Shown piece by piece: positions 1 to 9,706 of a DNA stretch of 64,000 nucleotides. The first letter of the stretch is position 1; every line of letters starts with the position of its first letter. The translations under genes were made by a program, and so were the position numbers. Location: the NCBI RefSeq assembly GCF_004854025.1, contig NZ_STGM01000004.1, positions 1 through 64,000 of the forward strand, in the 5' to 3' direction. The DNA is from Microbacterium hydrothermale (lineage in GTDB: Bacteria > Actinomycetota > Actinomycetes > Actinomycetales > Microbacteriaceae). The notes under the pieces are model-generated. The model was not told where the DNA came from. It did no database searches and was given only the letters and a program-made list of their open reading frames with translations.

Positions 1-568
1 TCGCCGTCAAGAAGTGCCGATTTCCGACAGACACCCCTCCGATCGCGGCGGGGTAGGTGGCCGAAGGGGAGGTCCCCAGCGCAAGAGTCGCCTGGGCCTT
101 CCTGTTGACGGCGGCAGCGGCGCTCGCGGATGCAGCGGATGCGGCTACCGCGGTCAGTGTCACCACACCGCCGGTCGCCGGTGTGACGATGTCGGGAAGC
201 GTCACGACACCGGACCCGTTGGTCACACCGCTGAAGGTCGTCGCCCCCGTCGGGTACACGAAGCCGTTCGGCAGGGTGACGGAAACGCTCACACCCGCAG
301 CTGGTGCGTTGTTCCCCGTCGTCGTCGCCGTGATCTTCGCCCCCTTGATGCTCTGGCAGCCCACCGCCACGTACTGGTTCTGGTCGAACGCCAGGCGCAG
401 TGACTCCGACGCCGCCGCATGAGCCGGAACCGCGGTGGCCATCATCACGACGGGGACGCTCCAAGCGGTCCCCGCGAGGATGGTACGGCGCGGCACCGAC
501 CAGTCGGCGCTGACGTCAGAGGCGACTTCGGGCACAGCACGGGAACGGTTTCTTGAGCTCTTAGACAT
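1..568 (-). CDS. Secreted repeat-type protein, Tat-like signal, partial
   Basis: This reading frame opens with ATG at 568 and is still open at the window edge, so only the first 189 residues are seen. A GAGGAG-type ribosome site lies just upstream. Residues 1-50 carry an RRTIL twin-arginine pattern, a hydrophobic stretch (AGTAWSVPVVMMATA) and a likely AHA-A cleavage site, so export by the Tat route is likely. The mature part is rich in Thr, Val, Ala and Gly with short beta-type segments such as VSVTLPNG and VVTLPDIVTP, as in Ig-like or filament-type exported proteins. The exact function cannot be told from the N-terminus. Confidence 0.75.
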   Translation of the reverse strand, partial: MSKSSRNRSRAVPEVASDVSADWSVPRRTILAGTAWSVPVVMMATAVPAHAAASESLRLAFDQNQYVAVGCQSIKGAKITATTTGNNAPAAGVSVSVTLPNGFVYPTGATTFSGVTNGSGVVTLPDIVTPATGGVVTLTAVAASAASASAAAAVNRKAQATLALGTSPSATYPAAIGGVSVGNRHFLTA

Positions 569-870
569 CTCGGTTCTCTCCTCGGTACAACGCAGGGACT
601 CCGAGGAGTAGAACAGCGATGCGTCGGACGGAGCGATGACGATGTCCGAATCCCGTTTCGACGTTCCGATTCCCGTGCGAGGGATTCGCGCAGGCGCAAC
701 CTCGCTCGAAGAGCACGGCCGGAGGCTGCGAGGAGGAGGTGATTCCCGCACATGGATTCTCGGGACTACGGGTGAATTGGCCACGCATTTGCGGCTCATC
801 GACGGGCGGCAGCGCCGGGAGAACGAACCGAGAACGGCGATGATGACGCGTCCGGACAAGCAACGAAGGG
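569..870. other. Divergent intergenic region
   Basis: This 302-base stretch separates the start of the secreted-protein gene (minus strand) from the AraC regulator (plus strand). It must hold both promoters. Open frames crossing it have no ribosome site and no recognisable protein. I see no clear hairpin or repeat. The divergent layout makes control of the secreted protein by the AraC regulator plausible, but this is inference. Confidence 0.5.
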
Positions 871-1848
871 ATGCGCTCTGTGGTGGCTCTCAACAAAGCG
901 ACCCCCGACTTCGCGGACCCCCGCCCGTCCTCGATCGACCGTCGGGTGCACAGGCGGGGCACTCACGCGTACTCCTGGCTTCGGGACCATGGATGGCAGG
1001 CGGCCGGGTCGCAGCGCAGTGACGCCATGGTGTACGCCGACGAGATTCGAACCACCGGGATAATGGCACGTCGGCTGCATGCGAGCGTATTGACTCTTCG
1101 TCCCGTCGTGGAGCGAGGAACGACTCGCATGCTGTTTCTCCTCCAGGCCGAGGGCAGCACGCGAGTGGAGTTCAGCGATGGCAGCGCCACGACGGTCGAA
1201 CCACTGGGTTACGTCGCCGCTCCCCTCACCGAGGTCGCGCTCGTAACCAGCGAGCGCCCGATAGCGCGCATCGAGATCGTGGCCGACCTCCCTCTCTTCC
1301 CCGCCGTCGGGATCCGTGTCGCTCCACCCGCCCACCGGATTGCGGTGGGTGCTCCCGCTTCGGCCGTGAACGCTCGGCCGTCACCGTCATCAGCCGCGTG
1401 GCATGTGATCAGCTCCGTCGTGAACGCCGTTCTCAACTCCGACCTGTCACCCGATAGCGCCGCTCTGCCACCGCTCGAGGTGTCTCTGCTGCACGCCCTC
1501 GTCTCGCTCGTTCTGGAATCTCGCGGAGCGGATGTTCCCGCCCGGCACGCCAGTCATCTTTCACACGCGCAACAGATCATCCAACGCAACGCCCACCACC
1601 CCGACTTCTCCGTGGAGAATCTCGCGGCGGCGATGAACATCTCCACGCGGTACCTGGCGCGGATCTTCCGCGAGGTGGGAACGTCGCCGGGGAAGGCGTT
1701 GCGGGCAGCTCGGATTTCTCGAGCTCAACTCGCACTGCAGGGAGGAGGAGCGCAAACCATTGGCGAAGCCGCCCATGCATCGGGCTTCTCCTCCGTCCGG
1801 GCGATGAAGGAAGCCTTCCGCCTCAGCGGTCTCTCTCTGGAGAGATGA
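871..1848 (+). CDS. AraC-family transcriptional regulator
   Basis: The C-terminal ~100 residues form the double helix-turn-helix of AraC/XylS regulators. Visible elements are FSVENLAAAMNISTRYLARIFRE followed in the second half by TIGEAAHASGFSSVRAMKEAF. The N-terminal ~200 residues are a beta-rich sensor segment (LEPLGYVAAP-like region) resembling the AraC-binding-2 type, ligand unknown. ATG at 871 directly abuts the AAGGG of the ribosome site; GTG at 880 or 883 in the same frame has better spacing and may be the true start. The gene faces away from the secreted-protein gene at 568. Confidence 0.85.
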   Translation: MRSVVALNKATPDFADPRPSSIDRRVHRRGTHAYSWLRDHGWQAAGSQRSDAMVYADEIRTTGIMARRLHASVLTLRPVVERGTTRMLFLLQAEGSTRVEFSDGSATTVEPLGYVAAPLTEVALVTSERPIARIEIVADLPLFPAVGIRVAPPAHRIAVGAPASAVNARPSPSSAAWHVISSVVNAVLNSDLSPDSAALPPLEVSLLHALVSLVLESRGADVPARHASHLSHAQQIIQRNAHHPDFSVENLAAAMNISTRYLARIFREVGTSPGKALRAARISRAQLALQGGGAQTIGEAAHASGFSSVRAMKEAFRLSGLSLER

Positions 1849-1875
1849 CCGTCGCGACGACCAAGGGAGATCGGC

Positions 1876-2646
1876 TCAGCCGCACGAGCCGTTCGCCTGC
1901 AGAGCAGGGTCGTTGAGCACTCCCCCGGCGATGTCGAAACCGGCCACCAGCGTCTGCCCCTGAACCGTCGCGGAGGTCAGGGTGAGAGCGGCGGGCAGCC
2001 GATCGGCGATGCAGAGCGATCGGGTTCCGAGGACGGCATCCGCGACCCCGCCGAACTGGGCACGGAGGGTGTCGGCGTCGATGGTGTTCCCGGCGAGATC
2101 GAACGACGCCGGAGTCAGGGTGATGTCGCCCTGACTCGCTCCCGGGGTGACGGCGACGCCCACGGGAACGCCGACGCCGAACAGCGAGAGCTCGCTCTGG
2201 AACGTGACCTCGGGGGCGGCGAGACCGACGGTTCCGGACGGGAAGTCGGGGATCTGCGCCAGGAGCGTGCGCAACTGGCCCTCGTCGAGTCGCACGGAAG
2301 CCGATCCGCCCGTCGCCGCGGCACCGCCGGACACGGGCACGCCCTGCATCTCGACGAGCACGTCGCCGGTGAGCGGGCCGAGCGTGACGTCGTCCGATCG
2401 CACCGACACGTCGTCGAGGCGACCGCTCAACAGCTGGGGCAGCACGATGCCGGCCACCGACACGTCGACCTCTTGACCGTCCGGGATGCCGACGTTCTTC
2501 ACCACGAGGGATCGCACGGTGTTCGTGACGACCGATCTCGCGATGAACTCAGCCGCCACGACCGCTCCCGCCACCAGGACGACGAGCACGATGAGCACCG
2601 CGATCCAGCGACCTGAACGGCGGCGCGGGGCCACGGCCTCCGTCAT
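1876..2646 (-). CDS. DUF2993 (LmeA-like) membrane-anchored protein
   Basis: The protein of 256 residues has a basic N-terminus, one membrane segment at about residues 14-34 (IAVLIVLVVLVAGAVVAAEF) and an external domain with alternating hydrophobic strands. This matches DUF2993, the family of mycobacterial LmeA, a phospholipid-binding protein of the cell envelope. Two cysteines (in RSLCIAD and near the C-terminus NGSCG) could form a disulfide. The start lies 5 bases after the argS stop, so the two are almost certainly co-transcribed. The link to argS looks like shared transcription only. Confidence 0.8.
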   Translation of the reverse strand: MTEAVAPRRRSGRWIAVLIVLVVLVAGAVVAAEFIARSVVTNTVRSLVVKNVGIPDGQEVDVSVAGIVLPQLLSGRLDDVSVRSDDVTLGPLTGDVLVEMQGVPVSGGAAATGGSASVRLDEGQLRTLLAQIPDFPSGTVGLAAPEVTFQSELSLFGVGVPVGVAVTPGASQGDITLTPASFDLAGNTIDADTLRAQFGGVADAVLGTRSLCIADRLPAALTLTSATVQGQTLVAGFDIAGGVLNDPALQANGSCG

Positions 2647-2651
2647 CCGAC

Positions 2652-4316
<1,665 letters not shown>

Positions 4317-4509
4317 AACCCCTCAAGTCTAGGCGGAGCAGGGTCATCCGCCGTCTGCGGGCATGACGCAGGAGAAACGGCGTCATCGACGTGTGTGGGA
4401 CGCGTGGGCGCCGGGTCAGGGCCGGAACTCCTGCGTCGTGCACGCGTCACGGTGCGCGGGGGCCTTCGCGGCGCACGCCGACGGGCGGCAGCGCGGCGGG
4501 GCGAGGACC
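4317..4509. other. Intergenic region with spaced inverted repeat
   Basis: This 193-base gap lies between the argS start and the 3' end of the transglutaminase gene. It should hold the argS promoter. It also holds a perfect ten-base inverted repeat, GACGCAGGAG at 4365-4374 and CTCCTGCGTC at 4428-4437, with a 53-base spacer. Because the transglutaminase gene ends here on the minus strand, the structure could end that transcript. No short gene is evident. Confidence 0.5.
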
Positions 4510-5307
4510 TCAGCCGATCTGAACCAGGGCTTCGTGATCGTCGGGGGTCGCGGCATCCGGGGCGTCCGCGTCGAGAACCGCGTCGACGTGCATGCGCTCG
4601 AGGCCGACGTACCCGCCGTGGTAGCTGAGGAAAGCGCAGTCGGCCGCGTCGCGTCCGGTGGCGATGCGCACGAGCGATCGGCGGTCGGCCAAGCGGGTGG
4701 CGTCGACGACGTACCAGGCGCCGTCGATGTACGCCTCGGCGACGGCGTGGAAGTCCATCGGCTCGAGCCCGGGCGCGTAACACGCGGCGTAGCGCGCGGG
4801 CATGTCCATCGCACGCAGGAGCGCGATCACGACATGGGCGTAGTCGCGGCAGACGCCCTGACCGGTCATGAGGGTCGTCACCGCACTGTCGGTGCCGAGG
4901 CTCAGGCCCGGCGTGTACGTCACCGTCGAGGCGACGAACGACGAGACGGCGGCCAGGAGTTCTTCGCCCGCGAGCCCGCGGAACTGCCGGCGCGCCTGGG
5001 CGAACACCTCGTCGGACTGGCAGTAGCGGCTGGGACGCAGATAGGTGATGGTCTCGAGGTCGCTCGTGCGGGGGGTCTGAGCGGCGCCGGACACGACGGC
5101 TTCGTAGCGCACCGTGAGCGGCCCGGGCTCACCGGTGACCCGGTGCAGACGCGAGCCGGACTGGTCGACGATCTCGGTCGGCGTGTACACGCGATCGCCC
5201 TGCGCGAAGGTCAGATCCTCGCTCAGCAGGGGCACGCCCTGGGCGGCCGTGATCTGGAAGATGAGGTCGACGGACGCCCCCAGGTCGAGGTCGAGTTCGG
5301 CGGTCAC
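4510..5307 (-). CDS. Transglutaminase-like protein (predicted cysteine protease fold)
   Basis: The 265-residue product has a beta-rich N-terminal domain followed by a transglutaminase core. The catalytic triad is visible: Cys about 153 in GQGVCRDYAH, His about 187 in DFHAVAEAY and Asp about 202 in WYVVDATR. Many bacterial members act as peptidases or amidases, and the substrate is unknown. The GTG at 5307 is chosen because the domain begins right there (TAELDLDLGASVDLIFQI); upstream sequence in the same frame is arginine-rich and non-protein-like. No signal peptide is seen, so it is likely cytoplasmic. Confidence 0.85.
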   Translation of the reverse strand: MTAELDLDLGASVDLIFQITAAQGVPLLSEDLTFAQGDRVYTPTEIVDQSGSRLHRVTGEPGPLTVRYEAVVSGAAQTPRTSDLETITYLRPSRYCQSDEVFAQARRQFRGLAGEELLAAVSSFVASTVTYTPGLSLGTDSAVTTLMTGQGVCRDYAHVVIALLRAMDMPARYAACYAPGLEPMDFHAVAEAYIDGAWYVVDATRLADRRSLVRIATGRDAADCAFLSYHGGYVGLERMHVDAVLDADAPDAATPDDHEALVQIG

Positions 5308-5387
5308 GCGGCGCGGCACCGGGCAATCCTCGCACGCGCAGAACGCCCTCGGCGCGCACCGCGCGAACCCGTTCCCGACGGATGCCG

Positions 5388-5621
5388 TCAGCCCGCGCGA
5401 CACGACCCGAACGGCCCGACGACCGTGAGTGCCGCCGAGCCGCTGCGGCCCCCGACGACGGCGGTCACGGTCACCGTCGACCCCGGCGCAGCGGAGGGCT
5501 GCTGCAGGTCGAAGACCGTGGAGAACGACCCGGCCGCATCGGTCGTCCCTCCCACTCCACGCCCGCCGAGCGTCGCGGCGGCGACGTCTCGCCGGGATAC
5601 CGGTCGCGGACGATGGCGAGA
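5388..5621 (-). pseudogene. Open remnant resembling the end of an exported Ig-like protein
   Basis: Between the transglutaminase and the lipoprotein gene, a minus-strand frame is open from after a stop at 5622-5624 to a TGA at 5388-5390. Its product reads like real protein: FSTVFDLQQPSAAPGSTVTV and later SGSAALTVVGPFG, typical of a C-terminal Ig-like or glycine-rich surface domain. No convincing start codon or ribosome site exists, and the frame is closed upstream. It could be a decayed or frameshifted gene end. A chance open frame in 70% GC DNA is the alternative. Confidence 0.35.
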
Positions 5622-5637
5622 TCACCCGCCCCGGCGC

Positions 5638-6132
5638 TCAGCCGTCTTTCTTGCCCGGACCCTGGCCCGAACCGGGACCGGTTCCGTCCTTGCCGCCGCC
5701 CTTGTCCTTCCCGCCACGATCGTCGGGCGCGCCCGGCGCGGGCTGCGACGGACCGCTCTGATCATCGTCGCCGGAGGTGTCGGCCGGCACGGTCGACTCG
5801 TCCTGCGGCTCCGGGTCGGTCGTCGGCGTCGGCGTCGGGGTGGGCGTCGGGACGAGGGCGGTGAGGTCCGCGCGGACCGTCGCGACGCGCGTCAGGATGC
5901 CGTCGGCCTCCTCCGCCGTGAGCTCACCGGCATCACGCCGCGCGGTGACATCGGCCTCGAGGGTGTCGAGGCCCGCCAGCGCCGAGGCGTAGTCGTCGGC
6001 CGCGGCCTGCTCGGCGATGGTCTGCACGTTCTGCTGCCACCCGTTCGGCGTCGCCGCCGGCGGCGTGCAGGCGGCGAACGCGAGCGTCGCGGCCAGGAGC
6101 AGCGCCGTCGCGGCACCGGTGCGTCGGATCAC
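5638..6132 (-). CDS. Small lipoprotein with Pro-Thr and Gly-Lys rich tail
   Basis: The 164-residue product begins with a lipoprotein signal: two arginines, a hydrophobic stretch and Cys22 in AFAAC. A helical middle part (residues about 30-95) is followed by a PTPTPT spacer and a low-complexity Gly-Lys-Asp tail ending GPGKKDG. This suits a membrane-anchored extracytoplasmic protein crossing the wall. The GTG start overlaps the kinase stop in the arrangement GTGA, so [11 protein letters not shown] is probably coupled to the kinase. It may be the kinase's partner or sensor; that is inference. Confidence 0.8.
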   Translation of the reverse strand: MIRRTGAATALLLAATLAFAACTPPAATPNGWQQNVQTIAEQAAADDYASALAGLDTLEADVTARRDAGELTAEEADGILTRVATVRADLTALVPTPTPTPTPTTDPEPQDESTVPADTSGDDDQSGPSQPAPGAPDDRGGKDKGGGKDGTGPGSGQGPGKKDG

Positions 6133-7250
6133 GGCCCGACCTCCTTCCACAGGTCTTCGACGTGCTGGTCGAGCGGCTGCGGGAGCGACGGGAGCGCGGG
6201 CTCCGCCGCCCCGCCTCCCCTTCCGGCGGCCACCGCCGCGGAGATGCCTCCCACCACCAGAACGGCGGCGACCACGGCGGCTGCGATCACGGCCTTGCGC
6301 GAGAAGCGGGGCCGCCGGGACTCCCCCGCGGCGGTGTAGACGCGTGTCGGCCCGGTCGCCTCCGTCCCCTCGGGGACGCGCGCGGAGGGTGCGACGACCT
6401 CGACGTGCGAGAGGGTGCGCAGCGCGACGATGACACCCGCGGCATCCGGTCTCTCGGCGGGATCGATCGCGGTCATGTGCGCGAGCACCTCGCGCCACGG
6501 CGCCGGGATCGACGCGGGGATGTCGGGGGGTGACACGAGACGAGCGGCGAGCGCCTCGTGCGGGGTGCGGGATCCGAACGGTCGCGACCCGGTGAGGGAC
6601 TCCAGCAGCACCAGACCGAGGGAGTAGACGTCGCTCGCGGGTGCCGCCGGCATCCCTCGCGCCTGCTCCGGGCTCAGATAGGCGGCGGTTCCGATCACCG
6701 TGTCGGCGCGGGTCACCCGCGTCGCGCCGACGAGAGAGGCGATGCCGAAGTCGGCGAGGGTCGCCCGCGGCGTCTCCCCCGTGTGTGCGGCGGGTCGCAT
6801 GAGGATGTTGGAGGGCTTCACGTCGCGATGCACGATGCCCCGGCCGTGGATCACGGCGAACGCCTCCGCGACCTCCCGGCCGATACGGGCTACCTCGGGA
6901 CCGCGGAGGGGGCCACGGGCGATGAGGTCGGCGACGGTCGGACCGGCGATGAGCTCCATCGCGAGGTACGCGGGCGTCGCGTTCAGGCGCGCGTCGTAGA
7001 GGGTCACGAGCGAGGGATGCGACAGCGAAGCGAGCAGACGGGTCTCGGATCGCACACGCGCCACGTCGGACGGGTCGGCTCCCTCTCCGTCGATGATCTT
7101 GATCGCGAGGGTGCGCTCGAGGGCGGTGTCCACCGCCTCGTAGACACGCGCGTAACCACCCCGGCCGAGGAGCCGGCCGAGGCGGTAGCGGTCGTCGAAC
7201 AGACCGTCGTCGGCCGGGTCGTAAGCGACGGTGGGTGTCGGTTCGGTCAT
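6129..7250 (-). CDS. Membrane Ser/Thr protein kinase (Hanks type, PknB-like)
   Basis: A full eukaryotic-type kinase domain is present: glycine loop GRGGYARV (about 29-36), catalytic Lys51, HRDVKPSN (141-148), DFG (167-169) and the activation segment ending GTAAYLSPEQARG. It is followed by a linker, one membrane segment (about 324-345) and a short external tail of roughly 25 residues. PASTA repeats are absent, so it differs from PknB and is closer to PknA/PknF types. It shares a four-base overlap with the downstream lipoprotein gene, which may supply the external sensing part. Confidence 0.92.
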   Translation of the reverse strand: MTEPTPTVAYDPADDGLFDDRYRLGRLLGRGGYARVYEAVDTALERTLAIKIIDGEGADPSDVARVRSETRLLASLSHPSLVTLYDARLNATPAYLAMELIAGPTVADLIARGPLRGPEVARIGREVAEAFAVIHGRGIVHRDVKPSNILMRPAAHTGETPRATLADFGIASLVGATRVTRADTVIGTAAYLSPEQARGMPAAPASDVYSLGLVLLESLTGSRPFGSRTPHEALAARLVSPPDIPASIPAPWREVLAHMTAIDPAERPDAAGVIVALRTLSHVEVVAPSARVPEGTEATGPTRVYTAAGESRRPRFSRKAVIAAAVVAAVLVVGGISAAVAAGRGGGAAEPALPSLPQPLDQHVEDLWKEVGP

Positions 7251-7284
7251 GGATGCACCTCCGGGGTGACGACCCCGGCGGGGT

Positions 7285-7539
7285 TCAGACGAGGTCGTCG
7301 TTGGACGAGCGCGTGGTCGATCGGGTGACCTGAGCGCCCCCCACTCCTTCGGTGCGGGTGACCGTGTCGGTTTGCCGACGGCGCGCGAGCAGCACGACGC
7401 CGATCAGGAAGACGACGACGCCGGCTCCCATCATGATGTAGCCGATCATGCTCAAGCTGACATAGTCGTTGGGCAGGTTGACGGCGAAGGCGAGGATGGC
7501 GCCGATGACGAACAGCGCGATGCCGGCTCCGATGCTCAT
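7285..7539 (-). CDS. DUF6458 small membrane protein
   Basis: The 84-residue protein has two closely spaced membrane segments (about 2-20 and 29-51, MSIGAGIALFVIGAILAFAV and later GAGVVVFLIGVVLLARRR) and a charged C-terminal tail of about 30 residues. This is the pattern of the actinobacterial DUF6458 family, function unknown. ATG at 7539 is supported by AAAGGACC just upstream. The kinase gene begins about 35 bases downstream, so they may share a transcript. Confidence 0.85.
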   Translation of the reverse strand: MSIGAGIALFVIGAILAFAVNLPNDYVSLSMIGYIMMGAGVVVFLIGVVLLARRRQTDTVTRTEGVGGAQVTRSTTRSSNDDLV

Positions 7540-7719
7540 GGCAGGTCCTTTCGAAGGGAGGCCTCCAGCATCCCAACCCCGGGTCGGATACCGGCATGGT
7601 CTTGACAAGGGCATTCGCACACGCGCGGGACCCCTGCGCGGTCGAACGGACCGCTTTCACCCGCCCGTCGAAGCGATGCACGGAATCGATCGTGTCCCCG
7701 AACCGGCAGACTCTCCGCG

Positions 7720-8853
7720 ATGACTCGCGAACGCCCCCCGCTCACGCGCGACCCGGACCACCTCGACCTCGACGCGCTCGGGGCGTCCATACGCGTCGAT
7801 CTGAGCGCGTCGGCGCCGGGCGACCGCGAACGGATCGCCCGCGCGTGGTCCGGCGCGACGCGCGAGGATGATTCCTCCCCCGTCGCCGTCGTGCGTCCGG
7901 ACCCCTCTCTCCCCTTCGACGAGGCCGCCGCCGCGCTCTCGACGCGAGTGACGCTCGCGGCTCTCGCCGCCCGGCGCGGGGACCTGTGGATGGTGCACGC
8001 GGCCGCCGTCGCGGACGACGAGGGGCGGGTCGTGCTGTTCTCGGGACGCTCGGGGATGGGCAAGACGACCCTCATGTCGCACCTGGCGCGCGACTACGCC
8101 TACGTGAGTGACGAGAGCGTCGGCGTCGCCGCGGATGGTCGCGTCCTGCCCTACCGGAAGCCGTTGTCGATCATCGATCGCACCGACAGTGCGAAACGTC
8201 AGGCCTCGCCGCGCAGTCTGGGGCTGCGCGACCTGCCGACGACCGCCTCGCTCCGTCTGCACGCGATCGTCGTTCTCGACCGGGATCCGCTGTGCACGGC
8301 CCCTCGCGTCGAGGAGCTCGAGATCACGGACGCGATCAGCGCGATCGCACCGCAGTGCAGCTACCTCGCGGAGCTCGCTCACCCGCTCGCGACGTTGACC
8401 GGACACGTGAGCGCGGTGGGCGGAGCTCTGCGACTGCGCTACCGCGAGGCCAGCGAGGTCGTTCCGCTCGTCGCCGGCCTGCTGGCGTCGCACCGCCCGC
8501 GGTCGCCCCTGCCGGTCGCGGCGCAGCACGTGGGTTCACCCCGCGATCCGGCCGGTTACGTCCGCACTCCGGTCGTGGATGCCGTGACCATCGGGGGCGA
8601 TCGTCTCGCTCTGCTGCGGCGCGGCCCGCACGACGAGACCGCCATCCACCTGGTCGACGGCATCGGTCCCGCTCTCTGGCGCGCCGCGGACGGCGCGTCG
8701 TTCGACGAACTGCTGTCGGCGGTGATCGAGGAGCACGGCCGACCGCCGCACAGCGACGCGCGCGCCGCCGTGCGCACCGCGGTGACAGCCCTCTGCGATG
8801 CCGGGCTGATGACGGCGCCCGCGCCTGAGACCCCGTCGCGCGCCGAGCCGTGA
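7720..8853 (+). CDS. HPr-kinase-like ATP-binding protein fused to a PqqD domain
   Basis: The 377-residue protein has an HprK-like P-loop kinase core: LWMVHAAAV, Walker A GRSGMGKTT (109-117), then YVSDESVGV and LPYRKPLSI. The last ~90 residues match PqqD-type peptide chaperones (HLVDGIGPALWRAADGASFD and a C-terminal CDAGLM). PqqD domains bind precursor peptides in RiPP pathways, and HprK-like kinases occur in some lasso-peptide clusters, but no precursor, maturase or transporter lies nearby. The start has no strong ribosome site. It is divergent from the kinase operon across about 180 bases. Confidence 0.8.
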   Translation: MTRERPPLTRDPDHLDLDALGASIRVDLSASAPGDRERIARAWSGATREDDSSPVAVVRPDPSLPFDEAAAALSTRVTLAALAARRGDLWMVHAAAVADDEGRVVLFSGRSGMGKTTLMSHLARDYAYVSDESVGVAADGRVLPYRKPLSIIDRTDSAKRQASPRSLGLRDLPTTASLRLHAIVVLDRDPLCTAPRVEELEITDAISAIAPQCSYLAELAHPLATLTGHVSAVGGALRLRYREASEVVPLVAGLLASHRPRSPLPVAAQHVGSPRDPAGYVRTPVVDAVTIGGDRLALLRRGPHDETAIHLVDGIGPALWRAADGASFDELLSAVIEEHGRPPHSDARAAVRTAVTALCDAGLMTAPAPETPSRAEP

Positions 8854-9011
8854 CGATCGCGGCGTCGATCGTCGCGTCGATGGTCACGTCGACGACGCGC
8901 CCGACCGCGGGGTGAACCGGCGGGTGAAGCAATGGGCGCGCCGCCGACGGTCCGGCGCGTCGCCGTGTCAACCCGATGCCTCCTCGGGGGGAGTCGGTGT
9001 GTCCTGGTGCC

Positions 9012-9209
9012 ATGAGCCAGAACGACGTGACGACCAGATCGAACCGCGGCCAGTGGGAGAACGCGGTCGAAGGGCGACCGGAGCTGTCCGCCAGCTTCTC
9101 GAGCCGTGAGGAGGCGATCGACCAGGGCCGCGCGACCGCCGACGAGCTCGGGTCGCGGCACATCGTCGAGGACGCGGAACCGACCGGGGCGCCGACCGAC
9201 GAGGGCTGA
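9012..9209 (+). CDS. DUF2188-like small protein
   Basis: The 65-residue protein contains QWENAVEGRPELSASFSSRE and an A-E-L-G-x-R-H-I pattern, matching DUF2188: a small fold with an aromatic strand followed by a helix (EEAIDQGRATADELG). Function is unknown; the family is common in bacteria as small soluble proteins. ATG at 9012 is the first start giving the family N-terminus. A perfect 15-base-pair hairpin follows 15 bases after the stop. Confidence 0.7.
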   Translation: MSQNDVTTRSNRGQWENAVEGRPELSASFSSREEAIDQGRATADELGSRHIVEDAEPTGAPTDEG

Positions 9210-9224
9210 TCGCCGGATCACACG

Positions 9225-9257
9225 ACAGAGGCCGCGGTCACCGACCGCGGCCTCTGT
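9225..9257. terminator. Perfect 15-bp hairpin, likely bidirectional terminator
   Basis: ACAGAGGCCGCGGTC at 9225-9239 pairs fully with 9243-9257 around the three-base loop ACC. It sits between the plus-strand DUF2188 gene and the minus-strand tRNA, so it can end both transcripts. There is no T-tract, as is common in high-GC actinobacteria. Confidence 0.75.
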
Positions 9258-9265
9258 CACACGCG

Positions 9266-9338
9266 TGCCCCCGACAGGAATCGAACCTGCGACCTTTGGT
9301 ACCGGAAACCAACGCTCTATCCCCTGAGCTACGGAGGC
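9266..9338 (-). tRNA. tRNA-Arg (anticodon CCG)
   Basis: Read on the minus strand, the 73-base cloverleaf has acceptor arms GCCTCCG and CGGGGGC (one U-G pair), D-arm GCTC...GAGC, an anticodon stem TTGGT/ACCAA around TTCCGGT, and the T-arm GCAGGTTCGATTCCTGT with discriminator A. The anticodon CCG reads the Arg codon CGG. CCA is not encoded. Its 3' end lies 8 bases from the hairpin at 9225-9257. Confidence 0.95.
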
Positions 9339-9455
9339 GGACGGGTCCAGGCTATCACCGCGTCGGAGGCCGACCCGACGGGCCGAGCCGGCGCCGCGGA
9401 GCCGATGCCGCGGAGCGATCGGCCCGCGTGGGGGCGCCGGTCCGCGGCATCCGGA

Positions 9456-9626
9456 TCATTCGCCGCCGATGACGCCGATGCCGCTCGCCTGGTGGTCGGC
9501 GTTCGGGTCGTCGGCGGACGGTGCCTTCGAGGCCTCGTCGACGTCGTTCTCCTGGCTCGGCTTGACCGTGGGGTCGTCGGCCAGGTCGGAGCCCTCGTCG
9601 GGCGAGGTGTTCTGCGGGTCGCTCAT
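9456..9626 (-). CDS. Small acidic hypothetical protein (56 aa)
   Basis: The 56-residue product is almost entirely disordered and acidic, with many Asp, Glu, Ser and Pro residues (MSDPQNTSPDEGSDLADD) and a short hydrophobic end GIGVIGGE. A good ribosome site (GAAGGGAAC) precedes ATG 9626. No domain is recognised. It resembles in style the acidic proteins at 14817 and 20329. Confidence 0.6.
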   Translation of the reverse strand: MSDPQNTSPDEGSDLADDPTVKPSQENDVDEASKAPSADDPNADHQASGIGVIGGE

Positions 9627-9706
9627 GGTGTTCCCTTCGTCGAGGGGTCCAGCCTCGCAACCGCGGGCCGCCGGGCGCACCGGGTTGACCGGTTCCGCGA
9701 GCGGCC

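Noticed and set aside
7602..7607. Perfect TTGACA -35 box
   Set aside because: No -10-like hexamer lies 16 to 18 bases downstream on that strand, so I do not call it a promoter.
9106..9327. Short frame ending in a sequence often annotated as a hypothetical protein
   Set aside because: Its last third is the antisense of the tRNA-Arg gene, a known source of spurious proteins.
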